Numbered from the stretch's first letter, positions 23,179 to 32,917 are shown. The stretch is 35,972 nt of DNA from an uncultured bacterium (GCA_905215625.1 CAJMQQ010000027.1:1-35972), one strand, 5' to 3'. Notes: generated by a model from the letters alone, not told the origin. Program-made: numbers and translations.

Positions 23179-24321
23179 ATGAAAAAAATAGCGGTTTTGG
23201 GGTCAACTGGTTCCATCGGAACCCAGACCCTGGAAGTGGTAAGAAACAACGGAGATATAAAAGTAACAGCCCTGGCTGCTGGCAGCAATATTGACGCATT
23301 GGAAGCCCAGATACGGGAATTCCTGCCAGAGAAGGTTTGTGTATTCCGGGAAGAAAAAGCAAAGGAATTGCAGCTTCGGATTCCGGATTTAAGCATAAAA
23401 GTCCTGTCAGGAATGGATGGTTTAATTGAGGCGGCAGCAGGGACAGATGCCGAAATCGTAGTTACGGCAGTCGTAGGCATGATTGGAATCCGTCCAACGA
23501 TTGCGGCAATGGAGGCAGGAAAAGACATTGCTTTAGCCAACAAAGAAACTCTGGTAACGGCTGGCCATATTATTATGCCTCTGGCACAGGAAAAGGGAGT
23601 CCGTCTCCTTCCGGTAGATAGCGAGCACGCGGCTATTTTCCAGTGCTTAAATGGAGAAAAAGACAACCAGATTCACAAGATTCTGCTGACTGCTTCCGGC
23701 GGCCCGTTCAGAGGATGGACCAGAAAGCAGATGGAAAAGGTTCAGGTAGAAGATGCCTTGAAGCATCCCAACTGGGCCATGGGCCGTAAAATCACTATTG
23801 ATTCTTCCACTATGGTCAACAAGGGACTGGAAGTAATGGAAGCAAAATGGCTGTTTGGCGTTGACATGGCTCAGGTGCAAGTGGTTGTCCAGCCTCAGAG
23901 CATCATCCATTCCATGGTAGAGTTTGAGGACGGGGCGGTTATGGCTCAGCTTGGCACTCCGGATATGAAGCTTCCGATCCAATACGCCCTATATTACCCA
24001 GAGAGAAGATATTTGCCTGGAGACCGGCTGGATTTTACAAAATTGTCCCAGATTACCTTTGAAACGCCGGATCCAGAAAACTTCAGAGGACTGAAATTAG
24101 CTTATCAGGCAGGAAATGCCGGTGGATCCATGCCGACGGTCTTTAACGCCGCCAATGAACTGGCAGTAGCCGGATTTTTAAATAGAAAGATTTCCTATCT
24201 GGCCATTACAGATTTGATTGAAGGCGCCATGGAGCACCACAAAATTATTGAAAATCCGACTGTAGATGAGATTTTAAGCTGTGAACAGGAAGCTTATGAA
24301 TATATAGAAAGCAGGTGGTAA
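23179..24321 (+). CDS. dxr: 1-deoxy-D-xylulose 5-phosphate reductoisomerase
   Basis: 380 residues from the ATG at 23179, chosen over an upstream TTG (23167) because the latter overlaps the GGAGA ribosome site. The NADPH-binding loop is GSTGSIGTQTLEV. Metal and substrate motifs are ANKETLVTAG, PVDSEHAAIFQ, TASGGPFRG, HPNWAMGRKITIDSSTMVNKGLEVMEA. It carries out the first committed MEP-pathway step, making 2-C-methyl-D-erythritol 4-phosphate. It sits between cdsA and rseP, the normal Firmicute order. Confidence 0.97.
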   Translation: MKKIAVLGSTGSIGTQTLEVVRNNGDIKVTALAAGSNIDALEAQIREFLPEKVCVFREEKAKELQLRIPDLSIKVLSGMDGLIEAAAGTDAEIVVTAVVGMIGIRPTIAAMEAGKDIALANKETLVTAGHIIMPLAQEKGVRLLPVDSEHAAIFQCLNGEKDNQIHKILLTASGGPFRGWTRKQMEKVQVEDALKHPNWAMGRKITIDSSTMVNKGLEVMEAKWLFGVDMAQVQVVVQPQSIIHSMVEFEDGAVMAQLGTPDMKLPIQYALYYPERRYLPGDRLDFTKLSQITFETPDPENFRGLKLAYQAGNAGGSMPTVFNAANELAVAGFLNRKISYLAITDLIEGAMEHHKIIENPTVDEILSCEQEAYEYIESRW

Positions 24322-24322
24322 A

Positions 24323-25417
24323 TTGCTGAATATTGCAGCAGCAGTGATTACATTTGGACTGATTATCCTGATCCATGAGTTCGGACATTTCCTATTTGCA
24401 AAATTAAACGGAATCTATGTAGTGGAATTTTCCATTGGTATGGGGCCCAGACTGATTAGTTTTGTAAAGGGGGAGACCAGGTATTCGATAAAAGCTCTTC
24501 CGTTTGGCGGTTCCTGCATGATGCTCAGTGAATTTGACAGCGCAGATGATGCAGGAATGCTTCCAGAAGGAATCAGCAAAGAAGATACAAAGGGAAAAGG
24601 ATTTACAGATAAAGGCGTTTTTGCGAGGATTTCCGTTGTAGCGGCAGGACCTGCGGCCAATTTCCTTCTGGCCTTTGTGTGCGCTCTGGCAGTGGTATCC
24701 AGGGTGGGTTATATGCCGGCAGTCATTGCAGAAGTGGAGCAGGGAAGTCCTGCCTATGAAGCTGGTCTGCAAAAAGGAGACCGGATTACCGAAATTGCAG
24801 GAAAAAAAGTAGCAGATTACCGGGATATTTTTCTGTATCAGACCGTAAATCCTGGAAAATCCTATGAAATGGAATGGGAACGAGAAGAAGGCGGAGCCAG
24901 AACCACATACAGCAGTCTGGTTACCCCGGTCTATTCGGAAGAAACTGGCAGTTATTTGGTGGGGTGTTATTTCCCAGGATATACTCCAACCAAAAATATC
25001 TGGGAAACCCTGCGATATGCCGTTTACAATGTGAATTATCAGATAGAAGCGACGATTAAAAGTTTAGGGATGATGGTTCGTGGGAAGGTAAAAGCAGAAG
25101 ATGTATCTGGTCCGGTTAAGATTGTGTCTGTAGTCAGTGAAACCGTCAGTGAAGCCAGACAGTACGGTTTTGAAACCGTTCTGCTGAATCTGTTGAATTT
25201 AAGCATTATTTTAAGCGCCAATCTAGGTGTTATGAATCTTCTGCCAATTCCGGCATTAGACGGCGGACGGCTGTTTTTTCTGCTGATTGAGGCGGTAAGA
25301 GGAAAACCCATTGATCCGGAAAAAGAAGGCATGGTCCACGCGGCAGGTATGGCGGTTTTGATGGTATTTATGGTATTTATTTTGTTCCAGGATATTAAGA
25401 GCTTGATTTTTCCGTAA
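24323..25417 (+). CDS. rseP: RIP metalloprotease RseP (site-2 protease)
   Basis: 364 residues from a TTG start at 24323, one base after the dxr stop. AGGTGG lies just upstream, and no later start keeps the active-site helix intact. The zinc motif HEFGH is near the N-terminus (LIILIHEFGHFLFAKL), a PDZ domain lies in the middle (GSPAYEAGLQKGDRITEIAGKKV), and the second zinc-site motif is NLLPIPALDGGRLFF. The enzyme cleaves membrane-spanning regulators such as anti-sigma factors and remnant signal peptides. No candidate substrate is adjacent. Confidence 0.95.
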   Translation: MLNIAAAVITFGLIILIHEFGHFLFAKLNGIYVVEFSIGMGPRLISFVKGETRYSIKALPFGGSCMMLSEFDSADDAGMLPEGISKEDTKGKGFTDKGVFARISVVAAGPAANFLLAFVCALAVVSRVGYMPAVIAEVEQGSPAYEAGLQKGDRITEIAGKKVADYRDIFLYQTVNPGKSYEMEWEREEGGARTTYSSLVTPVYSEETGSYLVGCYFPGYTPTKNIWETLRYAVYNVNYQIEATIKSLGMMVRGKVKAEDVSGPVKIVSVVSETVSEARQYGFETVLLNLLNLSIILSANLGVMNLLPIPALDGGRLFFLLIEAVRGKPIDPEKEGMVHAAGMAVLMVFMVFILFQDIKSLIFP

Positions 25418-25454
25418 AATACCGGTACGGCCTTGAAAAACAGGAGGAAAAAAG

Positions 25455-26540
25455 ATGTATCGAGACAATACGAAAAAGGTGAAAATTGGAGACAGGGAAA
25501 TCGGCGGCGGCAATCCGGTTTTGATTCAGTCCATGTGTAATACCAGAACAGCAGATGTGGAGGCAACGGTGGCGCAGATTCTTCGTCTGGAAACAGCAGG
25601 ATGTGAGATTATCCGGGTAGCAGTACCGACCATGGAAGATGCCCAGGCTATTGCGGAGATTAAAAAACAGATTCACATTCCCTTGGTTGCGGACATTCAT
25701 TTTGACTACCGGCTGGCCATTGCCGCTATGGAATACGGAGCCGATAAAATCCGGATTAATCCAGGAAACATTGGTTCCAGGGACAGAGTCCAGGCCGTTG
25801 TAGATAAGGCAAAAGAGCATCACATTCCCATCCGTGTAGGCGTAAACAGCGGTTCTCTGGAAAAAAATCTGATTGAAAAATACGGCGGCGTGACGGCAGA
25901 GGGAATTGTGGAAAGCGCTCTGGACAAAGTCCATATGATTGAGGAAATGGGATATGACAATTTGGTAATCAGCATTAAGTCTTCTGACGTAATGATGTGT
26001 GTAAAAGCCCATGAACTGATTGCAGAGCAGACGGCCTATCCTCTTCACGTAGGAATTACCGAGGCAGGAACCCTGACTTCCGGCAATATCAAATCCGCGG
26101 TCGGACTGGGAATTATTTTAAACCAGGGAATCGGCGATACCATCCGGGTTTCCTTAACCGGGGATCCGGTAGAAGAAATCAAGAGCGCTAAGAGGATTTT
26201 AAAGACCCTGGGACTTAGAAAAGGTGGGATTGAGGTGGTTTCTTGTCCAACCTGCGGACGTACCAGGATTGATTTAATCGGACTTGCCAATCAGGTTGAA
26301 ACTATGGTAACCGAATTTGATGATTTAGATGTAAAAGTAGCAGTAATGGGTTGTGTGGTAAACGGCCCTGGCGAGGCAAAAGAAGCGGATCTTGGCATTG
26401 CAGGAGGCGTAAAAGAAGGCCTTCTGATTAAAAAAGGCGAGATTGTAAAGAAACTTCCGGAAGGAGATCTTTTGGAAGCCTTGCGTGCAGAACTGCTGGC
26501 GTTAAGGGAAGGAAAAAAGAATGGCAAAACCGTTTTTTGA
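25455..26540 (+). CDS. ispG: 4-hydroxy-3-methylbut-2-en-1-yl diphosphate synthase
   Basis: 361 residues. The N-terminal TIM barrel begins KVKIGDREIGGGNPVLIQSMCNT. The C-terminal iron-sulfur domain binds a 4Fe-4S cluster through CPTCGRTRIDL and GCVVNGPGEAKEADLGIAGG. It reduces methylerythritol cyclodiphosphate to HMBPP, the penultimate MEP step. Its 3' end overlaps polC by 20 bases, so polC translation may depend on ispG read-through. It sits where proS is found in many Firmicutes. Confidence 0.97.
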   Translation: MYRDNTKKVKIGDREIGGGNPVLIQSMCNTRTADVEATVAQILRLETAGCEIIRVAVPTMEDAQAIAEIKKQIHIPLVADIHFDYRLAIAAMEYGADKIRINPGNIGSRDRVQAVVDKAKEHHIPIRVGVNSGSLEKNLIEKYGGVTAEGIVESALDKVHMIEEMGYDNLVISIKSSDVMMCVKAHELIAEQTAYPLHVGITEAGTLTSGNIKSAVGLGIILNQGIGDTIRVSLTGDPVEEIKSAKRILKTLGLRKGGIEVVSCPTCGRTRIDLIGLANQVETMVTEFDDLDVKVAVMGCVVNGPGEAKEADLGIAGGVKEGLLIKKGEIVKKLPEGDLLEALRAELLALREGKKNGKTVF

Positions 26541-29500
26541 TGTATTTCCGCAATTAAATATTGCCCCTCAGTTAAAAGAGCTTTTAAATCTGGTACAGGT
26601 GGAAAAAGTCACCTCTGCCAGAGACAGAAGCTCTCTTCGCATTTATCTGGAAAGTCCCAGACTGATCCATAAAAGCAATATTTATGCATTGGAAAAGGGA
26701 ATTAAGGACCAGCTCTTTCCAGGCAAAGAGCTGACTATAAAAATTATGGAAAAATACCATCTTTCCGGCCAGTATACGCCGGAAAAACTTCTGATGGTTT
26801 ATAAAGACAGCCTGCTTTTAGAACTGAAACAGTATAGTATTATTGAATATACCATATTCCGGAAGGCAGAGATTTCTTTTCCGGAACCGGATTTAATGGA
26901 TATGACCATTGAAGACAGTATGGTGTCCAAGGAAAAGGCAGGAGAACTGAAACGGATTCTGGAGAAAATTTTCCTGGAACGGTGCGGCCTTCCTATGGAA
27001 GTGCGCTATCACTATGTTCCGGCAACGGAAAGCAAGGTGCGGAAGCAATTAGAAGAGCGGTTAGAAGAAGAATGCCGCCAGATGGCCAGGGAGAGAAGAA
27101 AGGATGAAGTTCCCTTTGAGGAATCCAAGCCAGCCGCCCGGCCGGTACCGGCTGTTTCCAAACCGCAAAGTGCTGAAGTTCCGGAAAATCCAGTGTTAAA
27201 AGAAGGCAGAGGCAAATTTGACGGCGAAAAGAAATATACGCCGAGGCGTTCCGATAATCCAGACGTTTTATTTGGCAGGGATTTTGAAGACGAGATCATC
27301 GAGATAGAAAAAATCGATGGGGAAATCGGCGAGGTAACCCTTCGCGGTAAAATCATTGCCAAAGACTCCAGGGAGCTTCGCAGCGGAAAGACCATTATTA
27401 TTTTTGACATTACCGACTTTACAGACAGTATTACCGTTAAAATGTTTGCAAGGGAAGAGATGTTAGAAGATCTGAACGCGGCAGTTACAATGGGGGCATT
27501 TATTAAGATCAAGGGTGTTACCACCATTGATAAGTTTGACGGAGAACTGACATTAGGATCCGTAACCGGAATTAAAAAATGCGAGGACTTTACTTCCAAG
27601 CGTATGGACAACAGCCTGGAAAAGCGGGTAGAACTCCACTGCCATACCAAAATGAGCGATATGGATGGAGTGTCTGAAGTAAAAGATATTATTAAACGGG
27701 CGAAAAAGTGGGGGATGCCGGCGATAGCAGTAACTGACCATGGCTGCGTCCAGTCTTTCCCAGATGCCAACCATGCCTTAGACAAAGGCGACACCTTTAA
27801 GGTGCTGTATGGGGTAGAGGGGTATCTGGTAGATGACTTAAAACAACTGGTAGAATGCCCCAGGGGGCAGAACTTTTCCGGAGACTATGTGGTATTTGAC
27901 ATTGAGACTACTGGATTTTCTCCTTCCAAAGACCGGATTATCGAAATTGGGGCCGTGAAGGTAACGGATGGCAAAATTACAGAAAAGTTCAGTACCTTTG
28001 TAAATCCCCGGATTCCCATTCCATTTGAAATTGAAAAACTGACCGGCATTACCGACGCCATGGTTCTGGATGCAGAAGACATTACCGCTGTGCTTCCGAA
28101 ATTCCTGGAATTTTGCGGCGATGCGGTGCTGGTGGCTCATAATGCCTCCTTTGACGTAAACTTTATTACAAAAAATGCAGAGAGGATGGGAATCATCATT
28201 GAACCGACGGTGTTAGACACTGTGACCTTAGCCAGACAATTGCTGCCCAATATTGGCCGCTACAAGCTGGATACCGTTGCAAAAGCCCTGGGAATTTCCC
28301 TGGCAAATCACCATCGGGCAGTAGACGATGCAGGAGCGACAGCAGAGATTTTTGCTGCTTTTGTGGAAATGCTCCGTAAAATGGGAATCGAGGATTTAAA
28401 CCAGTTAAACGACAGCAGCCAGGTCTCCTCAGAAACCATCCGGAAGCTGCCTACATATCACATTATTATTCTGGCCAAAAACGACATCGGCCGGATTAAC
28501 TTATATAAATTAGTGTCCATGTCCCACCTGACTTATTTTGCCAGAAGGCCAAGGATTCCAAAAAGCCAGCTCCAGAAGTACCGGGAAGGACTGATTATCG
28601 GTTCTGCCTGCGAAGCAGGAGAACTGTTTCAGGCGGTATTGAGAGAAGCGTCAGAGACGGATCTGGCCAAAATCGTCGATTTTTATGATTATCTGGAAGT
28701 ACAGCCTTTGGGAAATAATGAGTTCATGCTTCGGGACGAGAAAAGTACGGTAAAAACCAGAGAAGACTTAATCAATCTGAATAAAAAGATTATTCAGTTA
28801 GGCGACCGGTATGGAAAACCAGTATGCGCCACCTGTGACGTTCACTTTTTGGATCCTCAGGACGAAGTATACCGCCGGATCATTCTGGCTGGACAGGGTT
28901 TTAAAGACAGTGATGAACAGGCGCCTTTATATCTTAGGACAACGGAAGAAATGCTGAAGGAATTTGACTACTTAGATCCCAACAAGGCAGAAGAAATCGT
29001 GATTACCAATACCAGAAAAATCGCGGATATGTGCGAGCCTATTGCGCCGGTCCGTCCGGACAAATGTCCGCCGGTCATTCCAAATTCCGATGAGACCCTA
29101 AGGAAAATCTGCTATGACAGGGCTCACGAGATCTACGGAGAAGATTTGCCGTCCATTGTGGTAGAAAGACTGGAACGGGAGCTGAATTCCATTATTTCCA
29201 ATGGATTTGCGGTAATGTACATCATTGCCCAGAAATTGGTGTGGAAATCCAACGAAGACGGCTATCTGGTTGGCTCCAGAGGATCCGTCGGTTCCTCCCT
29301 GGTAGCTACCATGGCTGGTATTACAGAGGTAAACCCGTTAAGTCCTCATTATTACTGTCCCCATTGCCATTACAGCGATTTTACTTCCGATGAGGTAAAG
29401 AAATTCAGCGGAATGGCAGGCTGCGATATGCCGGATAAGGACTGTCCGGTATGTGGAAAACCTTTAAAAAAAGAAGGCTTTGACATTCCATTTGAGACGT

Positions 29501-30960
29501 TTCTGGGCTTTAAAGGAGACAAGGAGCCGGATATTGACTTAAACTTCTCTGGTGAGTATCAGAGTAAGGCCCACGACTATACGGAAGTTATTTTCGGAAA
29601 AGGCCAGACGTTCCGGGCAGGAACCATTGGTACCCTGGCAGATAAGACGGCTTATGGCTATGTAAAGAAATATTACGAAGAACGGGGAACCAGAAAGCGG
29701 AATTGCGAAATCAACCGGATTGTCCAGGGCTGCGTCGGCGTCCGACGGACTACCGGACAGCATCCAGGCGGTATTATCGTGCTGCCGCTGGGAGAGGAAA
29801 TTAACTCCTTTACCCCGGTCCAGCATCCGGCCAATGATATGACTACTATGACGGTTACGACCCATTTTGACTACCATTCCATTGACCACAACCTGTTAAA
29901 GCTGGATATTCTGGGACATGATGATCCGACCATGATCCGGATGCTTCAGGACTTGACCGGTCTGGATCCGGTAAAAGACATTCCGCTGGATTCGAAAGAA
30001 GTCATGTCCTTGTTTCAAAATACGTCTGCTTTAAAGATTACGCCGGAAGACATCGGAGGATGTAAGCTGGGAGCGCTTGGCATCCCGGAGTTTGGTACAG
30101 ACTTTGCCATGCAGATGTTAATTGACGCCCAGCCTAAGTATTTTTCTGACCTGGTGCGGATTTCCGGTCTGTCTCATGGTACAGACGTATGGCTGGGCAA
30201 CGCCCAGACCCTGATTCAGGAAGGCAAGGCCACCATTCAGACCGCCATTTGTACGCGAGATGATATTATGATTTATCTCATCCAGATGGGACTGGAAGAA
30301 GGGCTTTCCTTTACCATTATGGAGAGTGTCCGGAAAGGAAAAGGCTTAAAGCCGGAATGGGAAGAAGAGATGACAAAGCATGGGGTGCCGGACTGGTACA
30401 TCTGGTCTTGTAAAAAGATTAAGTATATGTTCCCTAAGGCTCATGCTGCGGCTTACGTTATGATGGCCTGGCGGATTGCCTACTGCAAGGTATTTTACCC
30501 GCTGGCCTATTATGCCGCCTTTTTCAGTATCCGGGCCAGCGGCTTTTCCTATGAGCTGATGTGTCAGGGAAGAGAAAAATTAGAGGTTCATCTGGCAGAT
30601 TACAAAAAGCGGAGCGATACCCTGTCGAAAAAAGAGCAGGATACGCTGCGGGACATGAGAATTGTCCAGGAAATGTATGCCAGAGGATTTGAATTTACGC
30701 CCATTGACATTTATAAGGCGAAGGCCCGTCATTTTCAGATTGTAGACGGAAAACTGATGCCGTCTCTCAGCAGTATTGACGGTCTGGGAGAAAAAGCGGC
30801 AGAGGGCATTGTTGATGCGGCAAAGGATGGAACGTTTTTATCCAAGGAAGATTTCCGCAACCGGTCAAAGGTCAGCAAAACCGTCTGCGACTTAATGTCA
30901 GAACTCCATATTTTAGGAGATCTGCCGGAGAATAACCAGTTATCCCTGTTTGATTTATAA
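26521..30960 (+). CDS. polC: DNA polymerase III alpha subunit, Gram-positive type PolC
   Basis: 1479 residues, slightly above the usual 1430-1450. After an N-terminal domain and an OB fold (about 255-340) comes the PHP domain (H373 and H375 in ELHCHTKMSDMDG). This is interrupted by the DnaQ-like 3'-5' exonuclease (DIETTG, D460 and E462; about 451-615). The polymerase palm has PDIDLNF with D1004 and D1006. A zinc motif CPHCH...CPVCG lies shortly before it. PolC is the main replicative polymerase with built-in proofreading, working with the sliding clamp. The ATG overlaps the end of ispG, and a further gene follows after 12 bases. Confidence 0.98.
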   Translation: MAKPFFDVFPQLNIAPQLKELLNLVQVEKVTSARDRSSLRIYLESPRLIHKSNIYALEKGIKDQLFPGKELTIKIMEKYHLSGQYTPEKLLMVYKDSLLLELKQYSIIEYTIFRKAEISFPEPDLMDMTIEDSMVSKEKAGELKRILEKIFLERCGLPMEVRYHYVPATESKVRKQLEERLEEECRQMARERRKDEVPFEESKPAARPVPAVSKPQSAEVPENPVLKEGRGKFDGEKKYTPRRSDNPDVLFGRDFEDEIIEIEKIDGEIGEVTLRGKIIAKDSRELRSGKTIIIFDITDFTDSITVKMFAREEMLEDLNAAVTMGAFIKIKGVTTIDKFDGELTLGSVTGIKKCEDFTSKRMDNSLEKRVELHCHTKMSDMDGVSEVKDIIKRAKKWGMPAIAVTDHGCVQSFPDANHALDKGDTFKVLYGVEGYLVDDLKQLVECPRGQNFSGDYVVFDIETTGFSPSKDRIIEIGAVKVTDGKITEKFSTFVNPRIPIPFEIEKLTGITDAMVLDAEDITAVLPKFLEFCGDAVLVAHNASFDVNFITKNAERMGIIIEPTVLDTVTLARQLLPNIGRYKLDTVAKALGISLANHHRAVDDAGATAEIFAAFVEMLRKMGIEDLNQLNDSSQVSSETIRKLPTYHIIILAKNDIGRINLYKLVSMSHLTYFARRPRIPKSQLQKYREGLIIGSACEAGELFQAVLREASETDLAKIVDFYDYLEVQPLGNNEFMLRDEKSTVKTREDLINLNKKIIQLGDRYGKPVCATCDVHFLDPQDEVYRRIILAGQGFKDSDEQAPLYLRTTEEMLKEFDYLDPNKAEEIVITNTRKIADMCEPIAPVRPDKCPPVIPNSDETLRKICYDRAHEIYGEDLPSIVVERLERELNSIISNGFAVMYIIAQKLVWKSNEDGYLVGSRGSVGSSLVATMAGITEVNPLSPHYYCPHCHYSDFTSDEVKKFSGMAGCDMPDKDCPVCGKPLKKEGFDIPFETFLGFKGDKEPDIDLNFSGEYQSKAHDYTEVIFGKGQTFRAGTIGTLADKTAYGYVKKYYEERGTRKRNCEINRIVQGCVGVRRTTGQHPGGIIVLPLGEEINSFTPVQHPANDMTTMTVTTHFDYHSIDHNLLKLDILGHDDPTMIRMLQDLTGLDPVKDIPLDSKEVMSLFQNTSALKITPEDIGGCKLGALGIPEFGTDFAMQMLIDAQPKYFSDLVRISGLSHGTDVWLGNAQTLIQEGKATIQTAICTRDDIMIYLIQMGLEEGLSFTIMESVRKGKGLKPEWEEEMTKHGVPDWYIWSCKKIKYMFPKAHAAAYVMMAWRIAYCKVFYPLAYYAAFFSIRASGFSYELMCQGREKLEVHLADYKKRSDTLSKKEQDTLRDMRIVQEMYARGFEFTPIDIYKAKARHFQIVDGKLMPSLSSIDGLGEKAAEGIVDAAKDGTFLSKEDFRNRSKVSKTVCDLMSELHILGDLPENNQLSLFDL

Positions 30961-30972
30961 GGAGAAACCACG

Positions 30973-32835
30973 ATGCGTTTTACCTATCTTCGAATCCGCC
31001 ATTTTAAATCTATTGAGGACATGGAAATCAAGGACATAGAAAACGCCTTGATTTTAGTAGGAAAAAATAATACCGGAAAGACTTCCGTATTAGACGCCAT
31101 CCGTCTGCTGACCGGCTTCCGGCCGATTAAGGAAGGGGATTTTAACGAAAAGTCCCAGAATATTGAAATGGACGTCTCTCTGGAAATCACAGCAGAAGAT
31201 TTGTCCCTGTTTCACAAAAGAGGGGCAGTCAGCACCTATAAACGGTTTTCTGTCTGGGAACAGGAAGTCCGGAAACGGCTTCCTTCCTTTCAGGGAGAAA
31301 CTTTGTCGTTTACCTGCACCATCAATCAGAGCGGAAAACGGAGGTTCGGGGACGGAATAAAAAAACATAATAAATATATCGAAGAAATGCTTCCAAAGAT
31401 TTCCTATATCAATGCAGATCGGGATATGGGGCTTTTGCAGAGCGATTTACTTCTGACCCAGGGAAGGATTATGAGGCGGGAGATTCAGGTTGGTTCCTGC
31501 ATTTTTGACGGAGCCAAAACCTGCCGGCATTGCTTCCAGTGCATTGGCCTGATTCATCAGAAAAAGCCGGAAGAATTAAGCATTATGGAGATTTCCAGAC
31601 TGATGGAATTCAAGATGTACCAGGTAAATTTAAGCAGCTTTACCCGCCGCCTCAATGAGAATTTCCATAAAAATGGGGGACTGGAAGAGATTTTATACAG
31701 TCTGAACTGGAATCCGGAAGAGATTTTTAAGATTCAGGCACAGATTTATAAAGAAGAATCTGGACGGCTGGTGTCTATTGACAATTTAAGCAGGGGCATG
31801 AAAAATATTTATATGCTGTCCCTTTTAGAAACATACAGCGGGGAACGGGATCAGGTTCCTACCATTGTACTGGTAGAATATCCGGAAATGTATCTCCATC
31901 CCCAGCTGCAGAAAACGGCCAGTGAGATTTTATACCGTCTCTCTAAGAAAAACCAGGTAATCTTCAGCACTCATTCCCCAAATCTGATTTTTAACTTTAA
32001 CAGCCGCCAGATCCGCCAGGTGGTTCTGGACGAAGACGATTGTTCGGTAATCCGGAGCCATACGGATATTGGAAGGATTCTGGACGATTTGGGCTATGGA
32101 GCCAATGACTTGATGAACGTCAGCTTTGTGTTCTTTGTAGAAGGAAAACAGGATAAAAGCCGCTTGCCTCTGCTGCTGAAAAAATACTATTCAGAAATTA
32201 CGGATCCGGATGGAAATCTGTCCAGGATTGCAGTGATTACCACCAACAGCTGTACCAATATTAAGACCTATGCCAATTTAAAATACATGAACCAGTTATA
32301 CATCAAGGATCAGTTCCTGATGATCCGGGACGGGGACGGCCAGGATGCCGAAGGGTTAAAGCGTCAGCTCTGCCGGTATTACGACGAGGCGATTCTGGCA
32401 GACCCAGATAAACTTCCCAGGGTACGTCCGGAAAATGTGCTGATATTAAAATACTATTCCTTTGAAAATTACTTTTTAAATCCGGAAATCATGACAAAGC
32501 TGGGAATTGTAGCTTCTCCGGAAGCGTTTTATGAGACGTTGTGGGAGAAGTGGAAAGAATATCTGCACCGTTTAAAAAGCGGCCAGAACCTGCGGCAGGC
32601 AGTGGGCAGGGATTTTACTTCGGCTGGGGATATGAGACAGCACATGGAAGAAATTAAAATCCATCTGAGGGGACATAACCTGTTTGACATTTTTTACGGC
32701 CGCTACAAAAAAGAAGAAACAGAACTTTTAAAACAGTATATTGATCTGGCTTCCAGAGAAGAGTTTCAGGATATTTTAGATGCTGTCGACCATTTTGTCT
32801 ATTTCGACAGCCGCAAGCAGCAAAAAAAGAATTGA
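30973..32835 (+). CDS. OLD-like AAA ATPase/TOPRIM protein with a four-Cys insert
   Basis: 620 residues. The N-terminal RecF/SMC-like ATPase has Walker A GKNNTGKTS (30-38), signature LSRGM (272-276), a Walker B-like VEYPEMYLHP (E302, Y303, E305) and a switch His in STHSP. The C-terminal half is TOPRIM-like, with FFVEGKQD (E390) and DGDGQD (D453, D455, D458), then YSFENYFLNPE, reminiscent of DUF4435 proteins. This is the layout of OLD-family ATP-dependent nucleases, some of which act in phage defence. A Cys cluster C176, C184, C187, C190 interrupts the ATPase. The Walker B carries Tyr where the catalytic Glu is expected. It begins 12 bases after polC with an AAGGAGA site, so it probably shares the polC transcript. 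No UvrD-like partner gene is nearby. Precise family and role are uncertain. Confidence 0.75.
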   Translation: MRFTYLRIRHFKSIEDMEIKDIENALILVGKNNTGKTSVLDAIRLLTGFRPIKEGDFNEKSQNIEMDVSLEITAEDLSLFHKRGAVSTYKRFSVWEQEVRKRLPSFQGETLSFTCTINQSGKRRFGDGIKKHNKYIEEMLPKISYINADRDMGLLQSDLLLTQGRIMRREIQVGSCIFDGAKTCRHCFQCIGLIHQKKPEELSIMEISRLMEFKMYQVNLSSFTRRLNENFHKNGGLEEILYSLNWNPEEIFKIQAQIYKEESGRLVSIDNLSRGMKNIYMLSLLETYSGERDQVPTIVLVEYPEMYLHPQLQKTASEILYRLSKKNQVIFSTHSPNLIFNFNSRQIRQVVLDEDDCSVIRSHTDIGRILDDLGYGANDLMNVSFVFFVEGKQDKSRLPLLLKKYYSEITDPDGNLSRIAVITTNSCTNIKTYANLKYMNQLYIKDQFLMIRDGDGQDAEGLKRQLCRYYDEAILADPDKLPRVRPENVLILKYYSFENYFLNPEIMTKLGIVASPEAFYETLWEKWKEYLHRLKSGQNLRQAVGRDFTSAGDMRQHMEEIKIHLRGHNLFDIFYGRYKKEETELLKQYIDLASREEFQDILDAVDHFVYFDSRKQQKKN

Positions 32836-32860
32836 CATTTTCAAGTCTGGACATTATAAT
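32832..32860 (+). promoter_or_regulatory. Consensus promoter of the copper operon
   Basis: -35 TTGACA (32832-32837), a 17-base spacer, and -10 TATAAT (32855-32860), a full consensus match. The -35 overlaps the stop codon of the preceding gene. So strong a promoter needs a tight repressor, and a CsoR-type operator follows directly. Confidence 0.93.
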
Positions 32861-32870
32861 CAGGACATAG

Positions 32871-32894
32871 ATACCATATACCCCTATATGGTAT
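32871..32894. promoter_or_regulatory. CsoR-type copper operator
   Basis: The perfect 10-base arms ATACCATATA and TATATGGTAT flank CCCC. The ATACC...GGTAT ends and C-rich centre fit CsoR operators. The site begins about 4 bases after the predicted transcription start, suiting repression of copA-csoR. Confidence 0.85.
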
Positions 32895-32917
32895 AGAAGA
32901 GAGAAAGGAGTCCAGAC

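Noticed and set aside
27012..27794. 260-codon minus-strand open frame inside polC
   Set aside because: Ser/Ile/Leu-rich shadow of the polC coding strand, with no domain.
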